From Acanthaster planci (taxonomy: Eukaryota; Echinodermata; Asteroidea; Valvatida; Acanthasteridae), in NCBI RefSeq assembly GCF_001949145.1, contig NW_019091364.1:2687739-2751738 (forward strand): a stretch of 64,000 bases of DNA, in the 5' to 3' direction. The notes below the pieces were generated by a model. That model was not told the origin of the DNA. It was given only the letters and a program-made list of their open reading frames with translations, and ran no database searches. This document shows positions 13,401-25,400 of the stretch, one piece after another (the stretch's first letter is position 1; each line of letters starts with the position of its first letter). The position numbers were made by a program, and so were the translations under genes.

Positions 13401-16400
13401 GTAATGACGGGATCCTCCTGGAATGCCGAGCCTGCAATGACGCTCCACTGGCAGACCAGTCGAATGACACGCCGCTTGTTGTTCACAATGTAATCTATTG
13501 TCTCTTGTTCTGTAGCCTGGACGATGTCGGCATGATAAGTGAGAAATGTTAAGGGACTGACTTGGATCATACTGCAAGAAGACGAACACCCGTCTGGGCA
13601 TGAAACCTGTTGAAATTTCGACAAAATGGCTAAAAATGAAATCAACATACTATTACATCGGCTCTAAAATGTTAACACTATTTTTTCATTCACTGTGAAA
13701 GTCTATACAATATGTTGCAATACGTCAAAGTTCAAATGGTATTTCTTAGGCCTGCAACTTGGACTCTGACAAAAAAGGAGAAAATTTTAATAATTACAAT
13801 ACTTGGTACAGTGTTTTTAGTTCAATGGCATGTGTGTAAAGTGAAAATCGAGGAGATCAGCTGATCCAAGGAGAAGTTGCACGCCTAATTTTTTACCACT
13901 GGTCAAAAGGTAAAAAAAAATAAAATCCTTAAACTGTGTGAAACTTTCACGTGTTATTTCCCAAATTCCAAGTTTTGCCACTTACCTGTCGGTCCTTTTT
14001 TTGGGAGCATTACAATGCAGAGCTGGCAATACATGCAGCTCTTCCTGCGGCATTTTCGGGGTATCAAATTTTTTTCAGGTAAATTTCACCAACTAGCTAG
14101 GTAATGGTTCAGTGTGGATACAATGTGCAGTAACTTAACTGATTTGTAAGGATAATATAACCCACTTGCACTTGAAATGTAAACTTAAACATGTACAAGG
14201 TTCTAACGATAACTGTGGCTGGGCGGTTACTTGAGTAAAAAAAAATACATATTTAACTTTTGTTGGTCTGTTTCATTGTTGCCGAAGGATATTGTGTGAG
14301 GAGGGCTGGACACAGCTGTTTGCTGGACATGAAGACAATGTGAGTCAGGAGGAAATCCTCCAGGAACGTGTCCGTCTCATCTTGCTTGCTGTCGATCCTC
14401 GTCTCCAGGATGTGCTCCAGCATCTTCTCCGGGGTGCCGGCCATGACGGAATACCTGCCAAAAATTTAATCGAGATGAAAAGGGATGCAGTTACACACGG
14501 ACAGGAGGGAAATTATGGCTACGGAGCTGTATCAGGAATCATCGGGACGAAATGGGTGGTGATGTACAAAGAGTCACTTGTAGACCAAATGTTGTTGGCA
14601 AAAAACCCTAAGCATATTGTTAGTGCATCTGAACTGCTTTCCTTGGTTACGGAAGCATATATTGGCCACTTTCACAAGTTTTTTTCTAGTTACTTTCTTG
14701 CTCGCTGCTTCTAGTTACCACAGCAAGTTATTATCTCAGCATGGCCCAAACTGTGCATATATTTACACGTATCTCTTGCTGGTGAACTTTGTTTGAAATT
14801 GCACTCTTTTCTGTATGATCAACATCTTCAGAATGGGTCATTCTTGTGAGCCTTGGTGATGGTAACAGAGTTCCTCAAACGAGCACTTGAGCGGGGTAAA
14901 CACGAGTCAACTGAAGGAACCCACTGAAACACACCGTGCATTATTGGCTGACGCTTGAACCATTGGAAAACACTGCAGTTTCGAAACAGAACTGAAACTG
15001 GCAATAACGTTTTCTTTGTCCTAATACTGAAGTGCTACTTCATCGTGCCCGAGGTCAGCTTAAAATGTAATCCTGGCACACTTTCGATTACACATGACTG
15101 AAAATGAAGCCTAACTACACATATTTGTTCAGGTCTTAAACTTCAATGCTCCCCCCCCCAAAAAGTCGATGACATTTGGATTTCTGAGCTAAGTATGAAA
15201 TGGTTCTACTCTCAAAAACAATGCTGACTTCTATATGATACAGAGATGTTGAGGAAAAACTGCATGGGTGGAACGGGATCGGGGTGAGTTGAGGATTGAA
15301 GAAATTATCTAACTTCCGGGATAAACTAAATGCGAGGCCAAATGTTACAAGGAAAACCTGACAAGGGAAGAAAAATCACGGACAACTGGCACGTATCCGA
15401 GTTAATAAGTGTAACAAGAGAAAAGAAACAAAACAAAGTGACTGGACAAGGATACTTACAGAACATTGGGATTGAGAAAAAAATTTGAAACAGTTACGAG
15501 TAGGGCTGTATCTTTGAGAGGAACAGGTGGGGATGGACTAGAATAATACACCGAACTGTAATAAAAAAACCACTGTTATTATGCCTAAAACCATTCCAAT
15601 AATCCATTGGTTTCCTGAAAACAAATAGTTCAGGTCATTCCTAACACAACTTGAAAGCAAAATGTTGACAACATGAACAAATAAGGCTGTTGGGAGCAAC
15701 ACACACACACATACTGGCGGTAACAAAAAAAATTGAAACAGGGCTATGGTTTCGTTAATGCCTGGCGGAACATAGCGTGCATTGATCTTACCCACGGCGA
15801 TATGGGCACACCTCTCCAGGGTTTGTGCACGTGCCCACCGAATAACTGAGCAGATAAGGGGGGAAAAAGCGTTAATCCCCCACGAGAGAGAGAGAGAGAC
15901 AAGAAAGACAAAGAGTGAGGCGGAAAAGATTAGCTGGGTGATCAATCAAAGTCAAGCAGAAAAGCCATTGTGAGACTGAGGGCATATTCAGGAGAGTCAA
16001 TAAACAAGGTGTGGAAGATGACAAATAGATTAACTGGGATAAAATAGACCTGATGAGATTAAGCAAAGCAGTGACGAGATTAGACCAAGCAGGACTGATT
16101 GAATGTAGAGATGTGTTACCATGGATTGAAAGATGTGGAATTCGATGGAGATTAATACATGATCTGGGATGATAATGTGCGTTGAAAAATGCAACATTTG
16201 ACAGTGCACAAAACAGGTGGAAATGAAATCGTGAACAAAATGACAAGACCTGGTGGACCAACGAAAAGCTGAACACAAAGACTGGATCTGAGATCTGAGG
16301 TGACTGTGAATGACAAATCAGTCGCAGAAAAATGAACAAAAAAACTACACTGCAATGCTAACGCTGAGATTGACAACAACTTAAGTGTGAGCTTGGCATA

Positions 16401-19400
16401 TGGACGGCTTAAACAGCTTCTTCAATCAATTAAAAAAGGGCACATGGTGACTGTTTTAACCCAATTTATACAGATAAAGTGAGTATGACTCTGGGCTGGC
16501 CAATAAGGAAAGCTGGTCTGAACCAACTTACTTGTAATGTATGGGTGCACCGTCCTGTCGCTGGCCGCTATTGGTCGGGATCTTTTCCAGTACTAGGACG
16601 TCTTGGCCATGCTCCTTTAACCTGACTGTGTTGGCTTCCACATCCTAGAAACATCAGAAATACCACAAGAACGTTATACAGGGGAATGCTATTTTTTCAC
16701 AAGTGCCATGCTGGTGGATTTCGGCGCACTAGCTTGAACTCTTCCCTCATGTGTGCTCAGCACGTCACAAAAGCAAACTTCCCTGATTATTCCCAGGGTT
16801 TTGCCTGATGAAATTTCAAAATTCCAGGACAATGATTTCGACCTTTTTTGAATTTGACGTGTCTTCAGTGTTGCTGGAGACTGGTCACTTGTGACCACTT
16901 TCTCTTTTGGTCCAATCAAATTGCCTGACTTTTCCCCAATTCGTGGCATTTTCTTAAATTCCCTAACTTTCCCCTGACTGGAAAAGGGTAAACTTTTCTT
17001 CCAGGTCAGTTTTCCCCGATTTTCAGTATCTGGGATTGTTCTCTGTTCCTTGTGGCTTGTAGCTCACACCCTACAAATCTCTGCATCTGGGCAACACCCA
17101 ATAAAGAAAGTTCACTTGGTAGACTTGTGCAAGCTCAGCAGATTAGATTCAAGTCTCACTCACTNNNNNNNNNNNNNNNNNNNNNNNNNNNNNNNNNNNN
17201 NNNNNNNNNNNNNNNNNNNNNNNNNNNNNNNNNNNNNNNNNNNNNNNNNNNNNNNNNNNNNNNNNNNNNNNNNNNNNNNNNNNNNNNNNNNNNNNNNNNN
17301 NNNNNNNNNNNNNNNNNNNNNNNNNNNNNNNNNNNNNNNNNNNNNNNNNNNNNNNNNNNNNNNNNNNNNNNNNNNNNNNNNNNNNNNNNNNNNNNNNNNN
17401 NNNNNNNNNNNNNNNNNNNNNNNNNNNNNNNNNNNNNNNNNNNNNNNNNNNNNNNNNNNNNNNNNNNNNNNNNNNNNNNNNNNNNNNNNNNNNNNNNNNN
17501 NNNNNNNNNNNNNNNNNNNNNNNNNNNNNNNNNNNNNNNNNNNNNNNNNNNNNNNNNNNNNNNNNNNNNNNNNNNNNNNNNNNNNNNNNNNNNNNNNNNN
17601 NNNNNNNNNNNNNNNNNNNNNNNNNNNNNNNNNNNNNNNNNNNNNNNNNNNNNNNNNNNNNNGGTTGAAGTCGTCCTTGTCCACCCTCAGCAGGTGACAG
17701 TTGTCTTCCCGCAGCACGATCGACGCCGCCCGCGGTGAATCGTTGACGAGCGCCAGCTTTCCGAAGTCGTCACCCTCGTGCAGCGTGCAGACCACGCCCT
17801 TGCCGTAGATGACCACGTTGACTGAGCCCTTGAGGATGATGTACCATGACTTGCCCTCGTCCCCCTGGTTGAATACTGTCGAGGAAACAAGCCGTACAGT
17901 AATCCGCTCCGAGCGTAACAAAAGAGGGCATGTTTTTTTGGTACTCACAGCATAGGGGCGCCATGAGGCACACAAGTACATGTAACTAGTTTATTCCGGC
18001 ATGTATGGTCTTTGCATACATGCAGAACGCATGCAAGAACCTGCTTGTAACCACCTGTGTTTCTTTCGCTGATTGGGGGTGCACTTCAGCTCGGGGTTGG
18101 ATAACACTGGCAATACAAGTGCACTGTATTCATGGCTCCATCTTGAACTCTACCATTATGACGAATGTTTCCTAAATGTTGGCTCAGTTGCTGTCTTTTA
18201 CCAATTTTGGTTTTGTAACTTGAGAAAAAAACTGTTTGGGACTTCATCAATTCTCTCCTTTCCCAAAGTGTGTGAAAAGCCCCCAAATCTAGCCTGACCA
18301 CTCAGAAAGGCCATAAAGCTTTATACAAAGTAATTTCCAGATTTCTCACCTTCCCAAAAAGTTGTCCCCCCCCCCAAAAAAATTGATTTTAGATTTTCCC
18401 GTCATCTTTACTTTATTTTAATTTCCACAATCAGTTTAGAAACTTTACTTTGAGACAAAATCAAAATATTCCAAACTCTGAAATGTATTTGTCGCTGAAA
18501 AATGGAGCTCAATGGAGTTTAATTCTTCCAAACTTTTATTCTTGAAAAAGCACGATTGGGAGACCGCTTACATGGCTGAATAGTTTGTTTGGTTAGTCTG
18601 AGTGCTAACCCAATGGTTAAAATCCTGACTTAGGATCTGTTTGCAAATTGTTACTGCTACTTACAGACTGTTCCCGCTTTCTGGTGCGTCTCAAACACCA
18701 GCACGCTTGCAAGCTCTCGTTTGACCATTGTCGATAAATGTGCCAACGCTTTGATGTGGAGCAACTCCTCATATATGATCTCCAAATCATCCACCGACCG
18801 TTCCATGGCTCTACATGAACAGGTTTAACAAACAGTGAGAAATGAAAAAAAAAGTTGACTTGAGACACCCACACATGAAACAGTGGTAGTGTCCAAGTGG
18901 ATCTAAAAGTTTAAGAATCCTGTTTCACAAACAGGATAATATTGAGAAATGACAAAAATAACCCCCAAAATTTATGAACAAAAATGAAATGTGACCCACT
19001 CTGCGAAAATGAGTCTTAACACAGTGTAACTCAATAGGAACGCACAACATTTGTCACCATGGAGTATCCACTTTCATGAGGATGCCAAACTGAGAGGTCC
19101 GTCAAAACAAAAAAACTCAATTTGCTCTTTCTAGTACAAATGAAAACTCAAAAAAGTGGCTCTGGCGACTTAAGACTCATTTTCACAGAGTGGGTCACAA
19201 ATGATAAGTCAATTATCTAAAATGATAAATAAGAAGTAAAAAAAAAACCCAACACAGGAAGACATTGAAAACAAGTTTATCTTACATATGTCCACAATTC
19301 ATACATGTTACGCCATTCTGCTCAATTCATAACACTTTATATTTTTCTTGAACTGTGTGAATGAAGTCGAACTTTTTCATCTGTATGTGTCTGCCATTTT

Positions 19401-22400
19401 CTCCAATCACAAAAACCTTCTGAGGTCTTTTTGGTACGGATTCTGGGGCAAAAGAGGGCGGAATTAATGTCACTGAGTGAATAATCACATGAGATTTCAA
19501 CATCAACCTCTCCTAGGGTTTCTAATTTCTACGGAGCCATGTTTAAAAGACCCATCTGAATTTGATATCAAGTGAATGCGGTTCATTTAATTATTGGGTG
19601 TTGTGACGTTTCCCTAGGAACTACATGCATGCTCCGACCCCAAAATGCCAGATGTCACTCTGTTGTCAATAACAGACATGCTGACATGACTGTCACTCTA
19701 GCTCTCCGTGTACAAAAAGAATTCACTCATCAGACCCAAAATGCAGTGGGAAAAAAACTGATTTCAGAAAGAAAAAAGTTCAATGTTGAGCTCGTACATC
19801 CACCTCTCCAGGGAGAGTACTTAAAGTACGGATTTGTGAGTTATATTTTGTTGCACTATGATCAAAGTTCATTACATTTTCTCATAACTACAACTTGTCT
19901 TTTTTTCACCCAATGCGCATGCAGGCTGTATACATGTACATGTATTTGGAATGGGCTGGTAACCGTTGCAGATGACATCCCGTTTTGCAAGCAAGTGGTA
20001 CTTGGAATCTATTTCAACATGTACAAAAACATACACATGCACGACTCTGTATGCAAGACACTGACAATGAGATAGTAATTTGTGCAATATTCTGAAAAAA
20101 AATTAATTATTTTAAAAATAGAGTTATTACACATGAAAAACAAAATTAAAAAAAAATTAGGTTTTAACTACACATACACCTGTACCCATACATCTCAAAA
20201 TCAATGAATTACATACATTACAAGATTTTCCAAAATTATATAGTACACACAAATCTAATAATCTTGAAAAGTCATCAGACTGTACATTTATGATTAGAAC
20301 GATAAACAGAAGACTGAGTACAGATACTTTTAAAATTTGACTTGTACAACAGAAATGTGACAGGTAGACAGATAAACTTAACACAAACAGGGGAAGATTA
20401 GAATTTCAATGTCAGTTGTCCTAAAGGAATGTAGGAAGAAATCAATTGTTAAATTTGTCCTTTTAATGACAAATATTACAAATGAAGAGTCCAGGTGCAA
20501 CAGCCAATAAATGACAACTTTATATAACACAGGGAGGAAGCCAATCCATCTTTTAAATTGTTTTCTTCACTGAACAATTTAAATTCTTTTTGAAATGAAA
20601 TGTTGATATCTGGAGATATGATGGAATGTACAATGTAAAGTCCCCATCGGCACACATAGCGATCGGTTTTGTATCTTTTTGAAGCTGATGTATTCACAGA
20701 TGAAAAGAATTTATCTGGATGTTTTTTTGCATCTGGCAACAGTGCAAATGATTGATTCAGAAGTCCATAGAATGGAGTTGAAATCTGATGAGTCTGGATT
20801 TACTTTCATTCATCGTCATGTGAATGTGCAGTTGCATGAAAAATTAAGCTGAAATGTTTTTCCCAAATTCATTGTATCTTCTTGTCCAAGTAGTACAGTT
20901 CCCACATTTGCAGCATGATCTTGTGTGCATGTAAACCTTCCTATGGCTAAAAAGAAATGCGGATTCACAACTAGAACAAAAGAAGGGGGGTGGTTTCTGG
21001 AAAATAAATGGAGGGGAAAGAAAGTGATTGAAGAAATCGAGGAGGTTGCAGAGGTTTCCATGACTACCTGTTCAGAACATCGGTCTGCTGAAGACGTCTA
21101 GCCAACTCCAGCAGCCAAGGGGGTCGGCTGAAGGGGAGGGGGGTTCAAAGGTTGGAGGAGAGGGTGGGGCCAGGAGACGGAAGAGGGGTAGTCAAGCGAA
21201 TAAAGGCAGGAGGGGGCAGATTATCAGTAATGACCATCTCAAAACAAACAGTCAACAGGTTGCAGCTTTCTCTTCCCCCCCCAAAAAAAAAATCAGCTAG
21301 ATTTGGCCCGAGTTGGTGGAGGGCTTGTTACCCCGTATGTGTATATGATTATATTATGCTAACTACAGCAGCTTCAGATAGAAGCCAACAGCTGTGCTTG
21401 ACCACAAGGATTTGACAAATTAATTTTAACATCATCACACATTCTTGTACACAGTGACACACAGCCGCCGAAAATATTCACAACAGAAAAGACATCACCA
21501 AAAAAAAGTTAACAAATTCTTGACAAAGTGCCATATTGTGCACAATATGAGAAAGTCACAATCGTGATGCTCTTCAAAGCCACCATTAATGTTCCACAAA
21601 TATTTGTCTGGGTAATATTAAGAGCAAATTCAATTGATGAGGGTAATCAGAAGCAAACAGACAGTTGTAAGGTACGGTATTGTCCATAAAATGTTTGTTT
21701 CTGACAAAATAAAAGATTGCTGTATGAGATACATGTATGAACCCCTAGTAATAGCAAAATTAACTGAAATGCCATTTCCAAAAGAGGTGGGATAGGATAC
21801 CCGATATATGAACTAGATTCAGATGAAAGCTTTCTGGGAAGGAGACAAACCACTGTGTCATCCACTGAAATAATGGCAGAACAAGATGGAGCAGATGGAC
21901 ACAATTTATGAAATCAAACTAAGATGAACAAAATTAACTGCCGTGCAACATCATGGGTTCCCCAAAAAGGGAAACAGAACTGCTTCCCCATTAAATTAAA
22001 GTGTTTGGAGTTTTTGGAGGTTTCTAATGAAGGAAATGAAGTGAGCCATCCTTGAAAAATTAGACTGGTGCCTTAATTGTGCAAAGCAGCATGAATCGCT
22101 GTGACTCCATAGCCGAGGTAAAAGACCAGCATGGTTGCCAATAGGAGCAAAGTCTCAAGAAAAGCTTGAGACACAAAACATGTATCATCAATGCCATAAA
22201 AAATAAACAGCAAAGAAACATACATGTCCCTCAACCTACAAATACACATGTACAAACTTACACTCAAACCTACATGTTAAGATACGAGTATTAACTTAAG
22301 ACAAGTAAGTTTTAAAAAAGTTTGCCAAATGAACTGTTTTGGCGGAGCTAGTGTAAATGCTATCTACAGCTACTGGGATCTATGCAAAAAATGGATATGG

Positions 22401-25400
22401 TTGTAACAAGCATTGATGCAACATGCAAGAAAGGGAAATAACTCCCAGAAATTGAAAGATACGAATAAAAACTAATAGGTGGCCACATGAGCCTTGAACT
22501 ACATGTGAAACCTAATTTTGCTCCTATGACTTGTGAAAAAAAAGTAGCAAAATCAATCAAAAATGTGGAAGAAACTACTCTTCAAATCTGCAGATTAGAG
22601 AGATGGAAATTCATGCCAACATGGGTAAAACCAGAGGTTATATGTTTGTAACACAAAAGTAAAAGTGTGCGCACTGACGCTGTTTGGTTTGTTATGTTAA
22701 GATCAAAAGGTTTTTGACAGAAAACAATTCCATTTTTTTCTCCAAACCATCATAGCAGACAAGTTGGGCAAATATTTCTGAATAAGTTCAGGCAAGTTAA
22801 AAATGGTCACAAAATGAAGCTGAACAAATGCGTTTGAAACAACCTTGTGCACACTTGTAAAAAGGAAAAAAAAAGGTCAGGGAGGGTACTGAACTGATGT
22901 TAACTACCGGTTTCAAGTGTATGTGCACACTAGGCATGCACGGATGCAACACAAACACATGATTGGCCAGCTACACGTCATCTGCATGTTTCCAAGGCAA
23001 CCATACTTACTCATACCCCCATGCTCTCATAGGTGTGCTGGTCACAGGTTGTGGATGGGTCGCAGGTCAAAGGTCAGACAAAAAACAAAGAGGAAAAAAC
23101 AAAGGCAAAGTTTTGATGTCGAGAACATGGTGTCCAGCATGCAGTGAATTAATATATTAAAAAGCTTGAAAATGGAAACAGCAAAATCAGTGCACACTTC
23201 TCTACAAAAATGAAAACCAGTACCAAGCCAGCAGTTAGCATGTTAACTGAATTTAGGGCAGGTTCTGACAGAGTCAATGATTGCCTTTGTTCTGGTCTAA
23301 AGGCCTTCCGCAGGCATGATGCCAAAATCAGAAATTCTGAAAATTTTAAGGATAAGTAAACTTTGGAGGTACTAGAAGTGAATGAAATGAAGAAAAAAAC
23401 AAGTTCAAACTATCTGATCGAAATGAATCTTATTTAAAAAAAAGTTGCAGCATAGCAAAAACTGAAAAGCTTGGTAAGAATGCAAGAATAGCATAATGCA
23501 AGGAGTAGTGACAATAGTTGGCAATTTAGCAGAAGCTAGGTATGAGTAAGCAGGGAAAAAGAATCCGCATAAAAGCATGAAGACAAGGATGCGTCAATCA
23601 TTCCACTTTGAAAGTTTATACACTCCAAAAATTTCCAACAATTTTTCAAGAAAACGACAGTAATTATTAATTAACTGCTTTAAAGTGTGCTTGGAAATGT
23701 GATGTGCCTTATGCCCAAAATGAACACACGGTGTATGCGACCAAATATGTTCCACTGAATGTGTACAAAAACTTTGTTGTGCATCATTGTTTTATAATTG
23801 GAAGAACTTGCCCATTTTGCAGTCAATGCCCTCACCCAATCCCTTTCCCCTTGAAGTGGGATGAACAGACAAGAAGCCAAGATTGTGCATACGCTGAAAA
23901 AGGTGCTTATAGTATGGTCACTTCTTGTACATCCCATTATACATGTAATCATGGCATCCAAAACCTCCCATTTTCATGGACACATCGAATCTTATGTGTA
24001 CATGGAACATGTTCACTTGAAGCAACCATCACTCATGTGGAATTTACACATTGGCATATAAAACACACAAGAGTTTGTAAAACACTGTCCCAGGGCTGAC
24101 ATGAATGGCTTGAAAGCACATTCCCTTCCACAGGTTGACATTAAAAGGGAGTCAACTGCTGTACATGTGTGCCTCGTTACGCAGAAACCCATTACTTTGT
24201 AAGTGAGCCATTACGAGGACAAAACCAAGCACAGTCCACTTAAAAGATCATCCCCTTGAACAGGAGGAGATAACATCAGTAAAGTTTTGAAGGCACCCAT
24301 TCAAAGTAAAGTTTTATTCTTGAACTTTGATAAATATGAAAAGAGGCTTGTACTGAATGTTTATGATTGTTAGATGTAGATGTGTTATGAATGTATATTT
24401 TTGTTTGGGCATGCATTGTTTGTAAATATACATAAACTGCAACAACCATGACAACTATCTTGAGCAGCTCCCATTATCTTGGTGCAATGACTCTCTGTAG
24501 AGTACATCTATGCAAGGGCTGAACTTTGACAAACATTTTTATGCTCTATTGACTGGTACTTTGGTCCTTTTGGCTCTGGGAGAGGAAGCTGAAATGATAC
24601 ATAATGTCATGTGATTTCAACTATCAAAACATTTTACCATACCGCACATGTACTAGAGATTTTCCTGACATTTCGTGAAAGAGCAGGCAGAGTCTATGGA
24701 AGACAATTGCATAGGTATGCATCAGAAACATGCGCTACATTTATGTCACAACACACTCTACACATTTGTGCCTATTCATACGAAAATAGTTAGACATGTA
24801 CACGTACCTTCGGACATGTGCATTACAGCACTAAGTTCGATGTGAATGACACTTTTTACCGAACACATTGCGCGATGCATGTTGAACCCTGACGGCATAT
24901 TGACCTGAGCACCCTGCTTGATTTTAAATATGTGTGTATATCTAGTTCTGGTTTCATGTTGATGTCACAGTGTATAAAAGGAGATGTGTTTTGGTGGCGA
25001 ATGCCTCTAAGGATTCAAGACAAGCAACACGTCGCAGGTTATGTAGTCTAACTAGGTGCGAGTGAGACTACATCTGGAGGTCTTGGCTGTGGCTAGATGT
25101 GGCATGCACGTCTATGTGAAACAGCTGTAGCCTTGCCAACTCCACAGGAGTACAGGTTATGGCTATAACCACAGCAAAACCTTCCAAAACTTACAGCCTC
25201 ATTTGATCATGTCCTTATCCACATGTACATGTACCGAGTACTTCTAGAAATATAATCGACTGGGGATGTTATACTATTGGGCTCAGGGTTTCATAATGCG
25301 AGATTTGTCCATACATGAGAAGCCCACTTTCTCAAATGAAAAGCTTCAAAATGTTAGCCCCACATTTTTACAACCACGATATCATCAGGTCATGTACCGC

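Larger units (their letters stand above)
7419..14264 (-). other. Short introns of the catalytic half (180-1,290 bp each)
   Basis: The introns lie between exons V and K. They are AT-rich and contain no other gene. The only structured element seen is the inverted repeat at 8642-8732 in the S/T intron. A half copy of the TGTGACC-type MITE end lies at about 12738, just upstream of exon M. Confidence 0.6.

Noticed and set aside
15538-15945. 135-codon hydrophobic minus-strand frame resembling a membrane protein
   Set aside because: T-rich intron sequence yields Leu/Phe/Val codons. No family was recognised. The only exon-like part is in another frame (15792-15845).
17050-17981. Long ORFs spanning the N run
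   Set aside because: They are produced by unknown bases. Only the minus-strand exon I part is real.
22073-22267. Minus-strand frame with a membrane-segment-like stretch ([15 protein letters not shown])
   Set aside because: Short, with no good splice sites or start context and no related exons nearby.
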